NCBI GenBank assembly: GCA_934254725.1
Contig: CAKQLR010000011.1
Coordinates: forward strand, 1 to 47,759
Length of the DNA stretch: 47,759 bases
Direction of reading: 5' to 3'
DNA from: an uncultured Clostridia bacterium
GTDB taxonomy: Bacteria; Bacillota; Clostridia; Christensenellales; Borkfalkiaceae
Position numbers and translations under genes: made by a program. Below, piece after piece: positions 1-8,004 of the stretch (positions are counted from its first letter, which is position 1; the number at the start of each line of letters is the position of its first letter). The notes under the pieces were generated by a model. The model was not told the DNA's origin and made no database searches. It was given only the letters and a program-made list of their open reading frames with translations.

Positions 1-1
1 G

Positions 2-58
2 GATTTAACCGAGGACGTTTTGAAATACGCCTATGATTTGGGAAAAAATCTGAAATAA
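2..58 (+). CDS. 3' end of an unidentified gene
   Basis: An open frame enters from the left edge and ends with TAA at 56-58, leaving 18 residues (DLTEDVLKYAYDLGKNLK). Only the C-terminus is in the window, so the family cannot be recognised. It lies 46 bases upstream of the acetyltransferase gene on the same strand and may share its transcript. Confidence 0.45.
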   Translation, partial: DLTEDVLKYAYDLGKNLK

Positions 59-104
59 TCGGATTTCGGGGTTTTTATTTCGGTAAAACAATTCGGAGCT
101 TTTT

Positions 105-614
105 ATGATTGTAAGAAAACTTGAAGAAAAAGATATAGCTAATTGTCTTGAAATATACAACTACTACATTGAAAACACCTGCTTCACTTTTGAAGAGGAA
201 AAGTTGAGCTTAGAGAGCTTTAAAAAACGCTGCGAGGGCATTTGCGAAAAATACCCCTACATCGTGCTGGAAAACGACGGAGAAATTATCGGCTATGCTT
301 ACCTTAACACTTTCAACCCGAGAAGCGCTTACAGGATAACCGCCGACCTTTCCGTTTACGTAAGCAAAGACCATCTGCACGAGCACGCCGGCGTAATTTT
401 ACTAAAAGAAATTGAAAAACTCGCCCCCGAATGCGGTATAGCGAACATTATTTCCATAGTTACGAGCGAGAATGAAAACTCCAACAGATTTCATTTAAAA
501 AACGGGTTCGTTTTGGAAGGCACCCTTAACGACGTTGCCGTTAAGTTCGGAAAAGTTCTTGGGATAAATTACTTCAGAAAAGCTTTGCGCCCGATAAATA
601 CACATAAACAATAA
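105..614 (+). CDS. GNAT-family N-acetyltransferase (Pat-like)
   Basis: This is a 169-residue protein of the GNAT fold, which transfers an acetyl group from acetyl-CoA to an amine. The N-terminus (VRKLEEKDIANCLEIYNYYI, residues 3-22) and the following ENTCFTFEEE resemble the phosphinothricin/methionine-sulfoximine acetyltransferase subgroup. In that subgroup a YN-YYIENT-TFE pattern is usual, and the length (about 165-180 residues) fits. The central strand with IGYAYLNTFNPRSAYRITADLSVYV and a C-terminal NGFVLEGTLNDVAVKFGK match the usual acetyl-CoA-binding and final strand regions. The canonical Q/R-x-x-G-x-G/A loop is poorly conserved here (HAGVILLKE). The start is the ATG after CGGAGC. The TIR gene follows after 76 bases on the same strand, so co-transcription is possible. 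Substrate unknown. Confidence 0.75.
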   Translation: MIVRKLEEKDIANCLEIYNYYIENTCFTFEEEKLSLESFKKRCEGICEKYPYIVLENDGEIIGYAYLNTFNPRSAYRITADLSVYVSKDHLHEHAGVILLKEIEKLAPECGIANIISIVTSENENSNRFHLKNGFVLEGTLNDVAVKFGKVLGINYFRKALRPINTHKQ

Positions 615-690
615 ATTAAACCTAAAATTAAACCGACAAGCAGTTTTTGCCGAACAATTCTTCAGAGAATAGGCAAACAAAAGGAGAAAA

Positions 691-3629
691 ATGAAATACG
701 ACGTTTTATTTCGTATCACGGCGGCGGAATCAACAGCGTGGATACTTCTTACGGAAAAGCCCTGGAGTTGTCTAACTATCTTGAAAGCAGAGGGCTTAAA
801 TGCTTCCTGTACAAAAAAGTCAATAACGAAGATTTTTACGACGCCATAAACGACGGCTTGCTCGGCAGTAAGCATTTTATTCTGGTTGCCTGCAACAAAA
901 ACATGCTTTCGGAATGGGTTCGCGACGAAGTTAAACAGTTTGACGGACTGCGGAAAAACGGAAAGAAGCCCAACTGCCTTATTTCCGCTTACATTTTCGG
1001 CTCGATTTGCGAGCACGATTTATACGAATTTAACACGTTGTTCACGACGAAAGACATTGTGAAAGGCGAAGACGGCTTCGAGCGGTTGTATCGTTTGATT
1101 TTGGCAAAAAACGAAATTTCGGCTGCCGAAGAAAAAGAAGAACAGCCTTTACCGACGATAGAAGCTTCCGAAAACAAGGCGCGGTTCAGGTCTTTCGACG
1201 AGATGTCCGAATATTTTCTGAACAAGAAATTAAAGGGTTTTCCCTCTTTTTCGGACGGCGAAACAGAAAGGCACTGCAAAACGGTGACGAAACGGCTGAA
1301 ATGCATGACATACGAAGTAGTAAGCGCCGATTGCGCGGATTACGTTTCGGACACGGTTAACCGCATTACCGAAAACTACGCGGCGAACCCGGCTAACCCC
1401 TATCTTATGAAGGTTATAGGACAATCCGGCACGCAGAAAAGCTATTTACTGCAAATGCTTTACGTCGTTTTCAAAAGGCATTACGACAGCATTCCGTTTT
1501 ATCCCGTATATATAGATTGCGATAAAATACGCGACGAATGTATTCTGAACGGCGGTGCGGGAAATATCGTTGCGGATATGTTTTCAGGTTTAAAAACAGA
1601 CGAAACGCGCACCCCTCTGTTTATTATAGACGGGCTGCTGAACGTGGTAACCGACGATTTCAGATTGGATTATCTTATAAAAAACGAAATAGATAAATTC
1701 ACAAAACCCGCGTTTATCGCAGGAATAAACAACGTTTTCGGCGATAACAGGATAAGGCTTAACAAGTCGAGCCTTATCAAAGGAAAGTACGAGATTGTTC
1801 TGACGCTTTCGCTTATAAGCATTTACGAGAAGAACAAGTGCCTTGACTATATTTCCACGCTGGAAAACCTGCCGACGGACAAAGAAGAGACTTACGCGAT
1901 ACTCGAAAAAAGCAAGATAACCTCCATAAACGAAAACGTTATACGCATACTCTGCAACGAGGACGCTTATTCAAACCTGAACCTTATGGATATGTTTGAA
2001 AGCGAAATACTCAACCGCCTGGGCGGCAACGAGGATTTGCTCAGCGAGGGCGCGGACATCGTGTTTGAATTTGCTTACGGCTCTGACGATCTGGATTTTT
2101 CGGGCGATACGCTGACCATTCTCAACCTTATAGGCAAAGAGCAGATGTTTTTGCATTTCTTTGTCGCAGTAAAGTATTTTAACAAGCTTTCAAAATACGA
2201 AACGACGCACGATTTATCTTTCTTTCAGATGGTGTTCTCCAAGGAAATTACCCGTTTTATAACTTCCCGACTGAACGCCTACCCTCAATACGAAGAAGCC
2301 ATTTTAAGCCTTGCCTCAAGATACGACGAAATGACCCTTATGGGGAAAAGCGAAATTTCGTACTTGCTCGGCAGAATTAAAACGCCAAACCGCAGACCGA
2401 GGGCTATAGAATTGCTGCGCAAATATTATGTGGAAACGCAGGACTACATTACTCAACGCAAAATAGATTTGAAATACAAGGACATACCCTACCCAGAAGA
2501 GGAATACAAGCAGGATTTATTCTTGTTCAGGGGGCTGTCCGTCAGCTTGATTTACTGTTCGGATGCGACTATCGAGAAAAATTATGTAAGAAGCCTTATA
2601 GAAAACGATCTGAGCAACTCGATAAACAGAGGCTTCCACCTGGAATACTACGGCGACAAGAGATATTTACCCAACCAGAACATGCTCGACTACACGGATA
2701 ATCCGAGGATAGGAGAACGCACGCTTAAAATTCTCTGCAACGATGTGGAAATACAGATGAAAAAGAGAAAATTCGCTCCGTCGGCTATGCTCGAAGTGTT
2801 CACGATTGTTTCTCTTTTGCAGGTGCGAATAGAAACTGACAGGAAGTTGATTTCGTTCAACGTAAAATCTTACGTGGAAAGGGCTTGCAAAATTGTTTCC
2901 GATTACTTAAACGCGGTGACGATTGACGACAATATAATCGATTCGTTCTTCCGTATGGCTCTGACGGATTTCAACAACTACCTTGAAAACGACAGCGGAA
3001 GTTTTTCGCCAAAACGCAGCATAAGCAATTCTTATCTCGCAGCGAAAGACGTAAAGCGCGCCGGCTGGGTTATGCAGAATATCCCCTCGCCCGAAAGCAT
3101 CGTTGAGCATATGTACGCGTGTTGGTTTATAGGGCTGGTTTTCCTACCGTTGGAAAACAGCGAAATAAAAGGCTACAACAAACAGCAAATTCTTAATATG
3201 CTTATCGTTCACGACCTTGCGGAAACCACGCTGAAAGACATACCGAAGTACGAAAAAGTGAACTATCCCGACTACGAAAAAACAGAAAACCACGTGATGC
3301 TTTCCGTTCTGCTGAAAGGAACGTACGGAAGCATAGACTGCATGACGGATTACGCAGACGCGTGGGACGAATGGTACGCAATGCAGACGGAAAACGCGCG
3401 CATAGCGAAGGATATAGACGTTATTCAGGCTATATACCAGTTTTTTGTTTACAATAACTCTTACAGCGGAAACTTCAGCGAAGAACGTAGAAGAAACTGG
3501 CTGAACGAATTATTCTGCATAAAAACCGAAACCGGGCGCAGAATTGCAAAAGAGCTTATAATCGAAAACGAGTTGTTCTCCACCGTCCTTCGGGAATACG
3601 ACGATATAATAGCGGACTTCGATATTTAG
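691..3629 (+). CDS. TIR - STAND-like NTPase - HD phosphohydrolase protein (frameshifted N-terminus)
   Basis: The uninterrupted frame runs from GTG 738 to TAG 3629 (963 residues), but it lacks the first TIR strand. ATG 691 follows AAGGAG at 4-base spacing and begins MKYDV. One extra T in the T-run 704-707 would join it to FISYHGGGINS and the long frame, giving about 979 residues with a complete TIR start. Domains (numbering from GTG 738): TIR about 1-125, with W60-x3-E64 where TIR NADases carry the catalytic Glu; a P-loop region with GQSGTQKS (228-235) and a Walker B-like LFIIDG (294-299); a long, probably helical middle region (about 330-770); and a C-terminal HD domain with H791, H825-D826 and D892-I-D894, closest to the YfbR/HDDC2 type. 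By analogy with TIR and STAND immune proteins, I infer phage sensing with NAD+ or nucleotide depletion. No partner gene is visible. Alternative: a signalling protein unrelated to phage. Confidence 0.8.
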
Positions 3630-3646
3630 AAATTTATTAGAGTTAA

Positions 3647-3692
3647 AAGCGCAGGGATTGAAATTTTTCAATCCCCGCACTTGCTTTTTTTA
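3647..3692 (+). terminator. Rho-independent terminator of the TIR gene
   Basis: A GC-rich stem, GCAGGGATTG pairing with CAATCCCCGC (one A-C mismatch) and extended by AAA/TTT, begins about 20 bases after the TIR stop. It is followed by TTGCTTTTTT. Confidence 0.7.
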
Positions 3693-3759
3693 AGACGATT
3701 TTTGTTTGAATTTACTGTCTGAACGGTACTTGCAACGTCTGCGCAAGCACGATTTATAT

Positions 3760-4266
3760 TTAGTTCACGGTCGGGTGAATAAGGCGTTCGAGCAGGTTTT
3801 CAAGAAGTTTGATATGTACCTGTTCGTCCTCGATAATGCGCGATATAAGGCGTTTCAGGCTTTCGTTCTGCAAACAGACTAACGTTTTTCTGTAGCCCTC
3901 GATTGCGATTTTCTCGGCTAAAATATCGTCGGCGAGAAGTGTTTTTACGTCCTTTGCGTAGTTCACGCTGCGCCCCGTCCAGAACTCCCTCGTCGTGCCG
4001 AGGTAGGGTGTGCCGCCGCAAGCGACGATGGCTTCGCCAAGCAGCTCGTGGTGCATCATTTCCACCATAGCTATTCCGCGAAGGGTCTCAGAAACCTCTT
4101 CGTTCACACCGTTCGTCACGTAATGCTGATAAGTGTACTGCATTATTGCCGTGGTTTCGCTTTGCTTGCCCGCATAGTCGCCCATCATGCACAGCGCGTC
4201 GTAAATATCGCACCTGCCCTCTATTTTAGGATATTCGCCTTCAGCCATATATCGTTTTAAATCCAT
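3760..4266 (-). CDS. Ferritin-like diiron / Mn-catalase-like protein
   Basis: This 168-residue all-helical protein has the four-helix ferritin-like pattern. A glutamate lies in the first helix (E37, KQSETTAIMQYTYQHY). EMMHHE in the second gives ExxH (E69, H72), AIEGYRKTL in the third supplies another glutamate, and EDEQVHIKLLE in the fourth gives a second ExxH. Such spacing binds a two-metal (Fe or Mn) centre. Proteins of this size act in iron storage, peroxide removal or as catalase-like enzymes. The sequence does not decide which, and it is not a canonical Dps or FtnA. ATG 4264-4266 is preceded by GGGAGG at good distance. It lies downstream of the rplJL terminator on the same strand, so it is probably a separate unit linked to oxidative stress. 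Confidence 0.65.
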   Translation of the reverse strand: MDLKRYMAEGEYPKIEGRCDIYDALCMMGDYAGKQSETTAIMQYTYQHYVTNGVNEEVSETLRGIAMVEMMHHELLGEAIVACGGTPYLGTTREFWTGRSVNYAKDVKTLLADDILAEKIAIEGYRKTLVCLQNESLKRLISRIIEDEQVHIKLLENLLERLIHPTVN

Positions 4267-4411
4267 ACTATCCTCCCGTTTTGTGGTCTGAAATATAGTA
4301 TGAATTAGGCGGAATTTATGTTACAACTAAACCGAAGAATTTTTAAAAGTGCCCTTTTTCGCACATTAAACGGGTTTTTTAATTTTTCCTCGTCAGCTAA
4401 TTTACTTTAAA

Positions 4412-4450
4412 AACAAAAAAATCGGGGTGACGTAAATCACTCCGATTTCT
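4412..4450 (-). terminator. Terminator after rplL
   Basis: On the minus strand an 11-bp stem (AATCGGAGTGA with TCACCCCGATT, one G-U pair) and a 6-base loop end in TTTTTTGTTTT, about 22 bases after the rplL stop. It ends the rplJ-rplL transcript and separates it from the ferritin-like gene. Confidence 0.85.
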
Positions 4451-4472
4451 GTTTTCAGGAATTGTTTTTGAA

Positions 4473-4841
4473 TTATTCCATAACTGCGGTTGCGCCGGCT
4501 TCCTTGAATTTAGCAACCATCTTTTCAGCGTCTTCCTTGGGAACGTTTTCTTTAACGGTTCCGAGACCTTCAACAAGTTTCTTAGCTTCAACAAGTCCGA
4601 GTCCGGTGAACTCACGAACTGCTTTGATAACTTCGATCTTCTTGTCGCCGACTTCTTTAAGAACAACGTTGAACTCGGTCTTTTCTTCAGCGGGAGCAGC
4701 TTCTGCAGCGGCTGCGGGACCTGCAACTGCTACTGCAGCGGCGCTTACGCCGAATTCTTCTTCGATAGCTTTAACAAGGCTGTTAAGCTCGAGAACGGTC
4801 ATACCCTTAATCTCTTCAATCATTTTAGCTATATCTGCCAT
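4473..4841 (-). CDS. rplL: 50S ribosomal protein L7/L12
   Basis: L7/L12 forms the flexible stalk of the large subunit and recruits translational GTPases. The 122-residue length is typical. The N-terminal dimerisation helices (MADIAKMIEEIKGMTVLELN) are followed by an Ala/Pro-rich hinge (about residues 35-52). The C-terminal globular domain includes EKTEFNVVLKEVGDKKIEVI, the FTGLGLVEAKKLVEG helix and a final KEAGATAVME. It lies 48 bases downstream of rplJ and is followed by a strong terminator, so rplJ-rplL form a two-gene transcript. In many Bacillota rpoB and rpoC come next; here they do not. Confidence 0.97.
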   Translation of the reverse strand: MADIAKMIEEIKGMTVLELNSLVKAIEEEFGVSAAAVAVAGPAAAAEAAPAEEKTEFNVVLKEVGDKKIEVIKAVREFTGLGLVEAKKLVEGLGTVKENVPKEDAEKMVAKFKEAGATAVME

Positions 4842-4889
4842 TTTTATTATCCTCCGATTATTTTTAAATTAAATATATTTTTTTGAAAA

Positions 4890-5381
4890 CTACGCGTTTT
4901 CTTTCTGTTCTGCAACCGCTTTGAGCGAGATTGCGAGACCTGCGATAATGGATTGTAATGCGCCAGCGCATTTTGCGTACAATTCTTCCTTGGAAGGAAT
5001 GGTTGCGAGTGCGTTTACGCCCTTTGCGTCCATATAAGCGCCGTCAACATAAGCGCCTTTTACTTCCATTTTGTTGTACTTTTTGATACCTTCTACAACG
5101 ACTTTGGACGATGCGGTTTCATCCGTGCCGAACGCTACTGCGGTAGGTCCGTTAAGATGATCGTCAAAGCTGTTAATTCCAAGTTCGTCAAAAGCTTTTC
5201 TTACCAAAGTGTTCTTAAGAACCTTGTATTCAACGCCCGCTTTTCTGAATGCGGTTCTGAATTCGGTGTCTTCGGCAACGGTAAGACCGGAATAGTTGAT
5301 AAGAACAACCGACTTTGCAGCGGTAATCTTGCTCTTAATCTCTTCAACGACTTGCTTTTTTGCTTCTACATTAGCCGACAA
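4890..5381 (-). CDS. rplJ: 50S ribosomal protein L10
   Basis: L10 anchors L7/L12 dimers to 23S rRNA. The 163-residue sequence has the usual N-terminal domain (KKQVVEEIKSKITAAKSVVL, INYSGLTVAEDTEFRTAFRK, YKVLKNTLVRKAF). It also has the FDDHLNGPTAVAFG segment and a C-terminal helix for L7/L12 binding. The start is a TTG (5379-5381) placed 7 bases after GGAGGT; no ATG fits as well. It is transcribed from its own promoter behind a long leader with an attenuator hairpin, so L10 level probably controls its own mRNA. Confidence 0.96.
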   Translation of the reverse strand: MSANVEAKKQVVEEIKSKITAAKSVVLINYSGLTVAEDTEFRTAFRKAGVEYKVLKNTLVRKAFDELGINSFDDHLNGPTAVAFGTDETASSKVVVEGIKKYNKMEVKGAYVDGAYMDAKGVNALATIPSKEELYAKCAGALQSIIAGLAISLKAVAEQKENA

Positions 5382-5540
5382 GATTGTTACCTCCTATTTT
5401 TATAGTTAACCGTATATAGTAAAGAAAAACGCTCTTTCGCCAAGGCAAAAGAGCGTTATGATACCATAATATCTCAAATACCTCGGCGGGCTGCGTGTGC
5501 ATTTAAGTTTTCACACCTGCTTTCTACGGTTTTTTCTATT
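5382..5540 (-). ncRNA. Ribosomal protein L10 (rplJ) leader RNA
   Basis: About 155 nucleotides lie between the rplJ promoter and the TTG start. On the minus strand they contain GAAAGCAGGTGTG, then a stretch ending CCCGCCGAGGT. This matches the pattern of the L10 leader, where L10(L12)4 binds its own mRNA. A terminator-like hairpin follows just before rplJ. Identification is from recalled motif and position; a covariance-model search with Rfam RF00557 would confirm it. Confidence 0.7.
5421..5457 (-). terminator. Attenuator hairpin in the rplJ leader
   Basis: On the minus strand AACGCTCTTT pairs with AAAGAGCGTT around a short GC-containing loop, followed by TTTTCTTT. It sits between the L10-binding part of the leader and the rplJ ribosome binding site, where a regulated terminator would reduce rplJL transcription when L10 is in excess. 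Confidence 0.75.
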
Positions 5541-5569
5541 ATTATAACAGTCTTACAGAAAACTGTCAA
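5541..5569 (-). promoter_or_regulatory. Housekeeping promoter of rplJ-rplL
   Basis: On the minus strand TTGACA (5564-5569) and TATAAT (5541-5546) are both perfect consensus hexamers separated by exactly 17 bases. It separates rplJL from the upstream rplKA transcript. Confidence 0.9.
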
Positions 5570-5595
5570 TTATTTTTCCGCGATTAACGGAAAAA

Positions 5596-6285
5596 TTATA
5601 AAGTTTTGTTGTTGATTTTTACGCCGGGGCCCATCGTGCTGGAAACGCTGATGCTCTTTACGTACTGACCTTTTGCTGCAGCAGGTTTAGCTTTGATGAT
5701 AGCTTCCATAAGAGCGTTATAGTTTTCAACAAGTTTTTCTTTACCGAAGCTCTTTTTGCCGATTGCGCAGTGAATGATTGCGGATTTGTCGAGTCTGTAC
5801 TCAACTTTACCTGCTTTGGTATCTGCGATTGCTTTAGCAACGTCGGTGGTAACCGTACCGGACTTCGGGTTAGGCATAAGTCCTTTAGGACCGAGCACCT
5901 TACCTATACGACCGACAACGCCCATCATATCGGGGGTGGTGATTACTACGTCGAAATCGAACCAGTTTTCCTTCTGAATCTTGGCTACCATTTCTTCTGC
6001 GCCTACGTAATCCGCGCCTGCTGCCTGAGCCTGATCTGCCTTTTCGCCCTTTGCGATAACGAGTACTCTTACGGTTTTACCTGTTCCGTTGGGAAGTACG
6101 ATAACGCCACGAACCTGCTGATCTGCCTGACGGGGGTCAACGCCTAAACGAGTATGGAATTCGATAGTTTCGTCGAACTTTGCTTTCGCGCTGTTCAGAA
6201 CTATATCCATAGCCTCGCCTACTTCATATTGTTTAGTGCGGTCAAATGCCTTTATACTGTCGGCATATTTTTTTCCGTATTTCAT
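5596..6285 (-). CDS. rplA: 50S ribosomal protein L1
   Basis: L1 forms the mobile stalk near the E site and in many bacteria represses its own operon. This 229-residue protein starts MKYGKKYADSIKAFDRTKQY, typical of Bacillota L1. It contains the signature segments LGVDPRQADQQVRGVIVLPN, GRIGKVLGPKGLMPNPKSGT and VEYRLDKSAIIHCAIGKKSF, with a C-terminal GPGVKIN. The gene follows rplK by 62 bases on the same strand, so the two are probably co-transcribed. No T-rich terminator is obvious after the stop, but the separate rplJ promoter begins within the next 30 bases. Confidence 0.97.
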   Translation of the reverse strand: MKYGKKYADSIKAFDRTKQYEVGEAMDIVLNSAKAKFDETIEFHTRLGVDPRQADQQVRGVIVLPNGTGKTVRVLVIAKGEKADQAQAAGADYVGAEEMVAKIQKENWFDFDVVITTPDMMGVVGRIGKVLGPKGLMPNPKSGTVTTDVAKAIADTKAGKVEYRLDKSAIIHCAIGKKSFGKEKLVENYNALMEAIIKAKPAAAKGQYVKSISVSSTMGPGVKINNKTL

Positions 6286-6347
6286 TATTTAAGAATCCTC
6301 CTTGTGGTTCGTGCGAGAAAAAATTCTCTCCCACATTATATATAAAT

Positions 6348-6773
6348 TTATTCTTCGATGGTGATGCCCATGCTTCTCGCGGTGCCTGCTATCATGCTCA
6401 TAGCGGCTTCAAGCGACGCAGCGTTGAGGTCTTCCATCTTCTTCTCCGCGATTTCCTTAACCTGTGCTTTGGTAAGTTTTGCAACCTTATCTTTGTTAGG
6501 TCTTGCACTGGCGGTCTCGATGCCGCAAGCTTTCTTAATGAGAACGGGTGCGGGGGGAGTTTTAAGAATAAACGTGAACGAACGGTCCTGATAAATGGTG
6601 ATTACTACCGGAATGATATACCCGACCTGGTTAGCGGTTTTGGCGTTAAATTCCTTAGTAAAGCCCGGAATATTGATACCGTAAGGTCCGAGCGTCGATC
6701 CGACAGGTGGGCCAGGGGTAGCTTTTCCGGCATTGAGTTGCAGTTTTACAACCGCAGTAACTTTCTTTGCCAT
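6348..6773 (-). CDS. rplK: 50S ribosomal protein L11
   Basis: L11 is part of the GTPase-associated centre and the thiostrepton/stringent-response site. The sequence MAKKVTAVVKLQLNAGKATP, then GPPVGSTLGPYGINIPGF and a C-terminal MIAGTARSMGI, is standard, at 141 residues. The frame is open 10 codons further upstream to a possible ATG at 6803. The start at 6771-6773 is chosen because GGAGG lies 7 bases before it and because L11 proteins begin MAKK. Confidence 0.97.
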   Translation of the reverse strand: MAKKVTAVVKLQLNAGKATPGPPVGSTLGPYGINIPGFTKEFNAKTANQVGYIIPVVITIYQDRSFTFILKTPPAPVLIKKACGIETASARPNKDKVAKLTKAQVKEIAEKKMEDLNAASLEAAMSMIAGTARSMGITIEE

Positions 6774-6836
6774 AAAAAATCCTCCATATGGTGGTTTTAA
6801 CAAAGCGCATTGTTTTAAAAATTTACGCTTCTCCCA

Positions 6837-6869
6837 CTTACGCTCCGATCTCTCGAAGCGGTTTAAGCA
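6837..6869 (-). promoter_or_regulatory. Hairpin in the nusG-rplK spacer
   Basis: The 119-base spacer between nusG and rplK contains an imperfect inverted repeat, CTTACGCTCCGA and TCGAAGCGGTTTAAG on the plus strand, around a short TCTC loop, with no T-tract. On the minus strand GTGGGAG follows it. L1 represses rplK-rplA in other bacteria by binding such a leader structure, so this is a candidate L1 site; the assignment is inference. Confidence 0.35.
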
Positions 6870-6892
6870 TTTTTTGCTATATAACTATATAA

Positions 6893-7426
6893 TTATTTAA
6901 GCGTGTTTATCTTTTCGATGTCGACGAAATCGAGTTCGACTTCGGTTTCCCTGCCGAACATTTCGACCTTCGCCTTGGCTTTCTGGGCGGAAGCGTTAAG
7001 CTCGGTTATCACGCCGGTGAAGCCTTCGAGAGCGCCGGAAACGATTTTGATTTCATCGCCCATAGCGTAGTCGGCATTGTCGACGGTGGTTTCGAGCCTC
7101 ATGCGCTTAACCTCGTCATCGGAGAGCGGCAGAGGTTTACCCTGCGGACCTACAAAGCCCGTTACGCCCCTCGTGTTCGTTACGAGGTACCAGATGTCGT
7201 TGGAGTACACTAATTTAAGGAATATATAGCAGGGAAGCACTTTTCTGTCAACGACCTTTTTCTTGCCGTTCTTGCCCTCTACTATATCCTGATACATAGG
7301 TATCCTTATATCGAGAATCTGTTCGCCTAAGTTATTGTTCTCTATAAGTTTTTCAAGTGTGTTTTTTACCATCACTTCATAACCGGAGTAGGTGTGAATG
7401 GCATACCACTTTGCAGTTTCACCCAT
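6893..7426 (-). CDS. nusG: Transcription elongation/antitermination factor NusG
   Basis: NusG binds RNA polymerase across the DNA channel and modulates pausing, Rho termination and transcription-translation coupling. The 177-residue protein has the N-terminal NGN domain (KWYAIHTYSGYEVMVKNTLE, then VLPCYIFLKL and NTRGVTGFVG). Its C-terminal KOW domain contains GDEIKIVSGALEGFTGVI. The length is usual for Bacillota. It lies 15 bases after secE, so the two are co-transcribed, the near-universal order upstream of rplK. Confidence 0.97.
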   Translation of the reverse strand: MGETAKWYAIHTYSGYEVMVKNTLEKLIENNNLGEQILDIRIPMYQDIVEGKNGKKKVVDRKVLPCYIFLKLVYSNDIWYLVTNTRGVTGFVGPQGKPLPLSDDEVKRMRLETTVDNADYAMGDEIKIVSGALEGFTGVITELNASAQKAKAKVEMFGRETEVELDFVDIEKINTLK

Positions 7427-7441
7427 TGATAGAATCTCCGA

Positions 7442-7705
7442 TTATTTAATGAGCTGTTTAAGTGCGGCGGTAAGTCCCCAATCCATTAAAGTGATTACGA
7501 TTAAAAAAACGGCTACGACGGCTATTACCACGCCCGTTTGTTTTACCACTTTGCCGAAAGAAGGCCACGTTACTTTTTTAAGCTCGGAAACTACTTCCTT
7601 TATCTTTATCCAAATTCTTTTAAAGAAATTAGGCTTGTTCGATTTTTTGGATTTTTCCTTCTTTTCGACTGCGTCTTTCTTTTCGATTGCTTTGTTATTT
7701 TCCAT
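7442..7705 (-). CDS. secE: Preprotein translocase subunit SecE
   Basis: SecE is the small essential subunit of the SecYEG channel and clamps SecY. The 87-residue protein has a Lys/Glu-rich cytoplasmic N-terminus (residues 1-27) and the amphipathic segment KEVVSELKKVTWPSFGKV, whose KKVTWPS is the family signature. One membrane helix follows (GVVIAVVAVFLIVITLMDWG, about 59-78). It lies between rpmG and nusG as in most Bacillota. Confidence 0.96.
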   Translation of the reverse strand: MENNKAIEKKDAVEKKEKSKKSNKPNFFKRIWIKIKEVVSELKKVTWPSFGKVVKQTGVVIAVVAVFLIVITLMDWGLTAALKQLIK

Positions 7706-7765
7706 TTTGAGAATACTCCCCGTCTTGTTTATACGTTTCGGCGCGGCTGTAACCCGCCGAAGGAA

Positions 7766-7927
7766 TTACTTGGATTCTTTGTGAACAGTGTGCTTCTTGC
7801 AGAACGGGCAGTATTTGCTTACTTCGAGTCTGTCCGGAGTGTTCTTCTTGTTTTTGTAGTCGTCGTAATTCCTCTGCTTGCATTCGGTACAAGCCAAAGT
7901 TATTCTTGTTCTAACACCTTTTGCCAT
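7766..7927 (-). CDS. rpmG: 50S ribosomal protein L33
   Basis: The 53-residue product starts MAKGVRTRITLACTECKQRN and contains two CxxC pairs (C13/C16 and C40/C43). It is therefore the zinc-binding form of L33. An in-frame ATG four codons upstream (7937-7939) has almost no space to its AGG, so 7925-7927 is preferred. It is the first gene of the rpmG-secE-nusG-rplK-rplA group, with a strong promoter about 50 bases upstream. Confidence 0.93.
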   Translation of the reverse strand: MAKGVRTRITLACTECKQRNYDDYKNKKNTPDRLEVSKYCPFCKKHTVHKESK

Positions 7928-7975
7928 AATTTTTGCCATCCTAAAAAATTAACACTCCCACAAGAGTGCTTATTG

Positions 7976-8004
7976 ATTTTAACATAACCGACAGTGTATG
8001 TCAA
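7976..8004 (-). promoter_or_regulatory. Promoter of the rpmG-secE-nusG-rplKA operon
   Basis: On the minus strand TTGACA (7999-8004) and TAAAAT (7976-7981) are spaced by 17 bases, about 50 bases upstream of the rpmG start. Confidence 0.85.

Noticed and set aside
691..740. Phase variation at the T-run in the TIR gene
   Set aside because: The run is only four Ts, too short for frequent slippage; a sequencing error or simple mutation is more likely.
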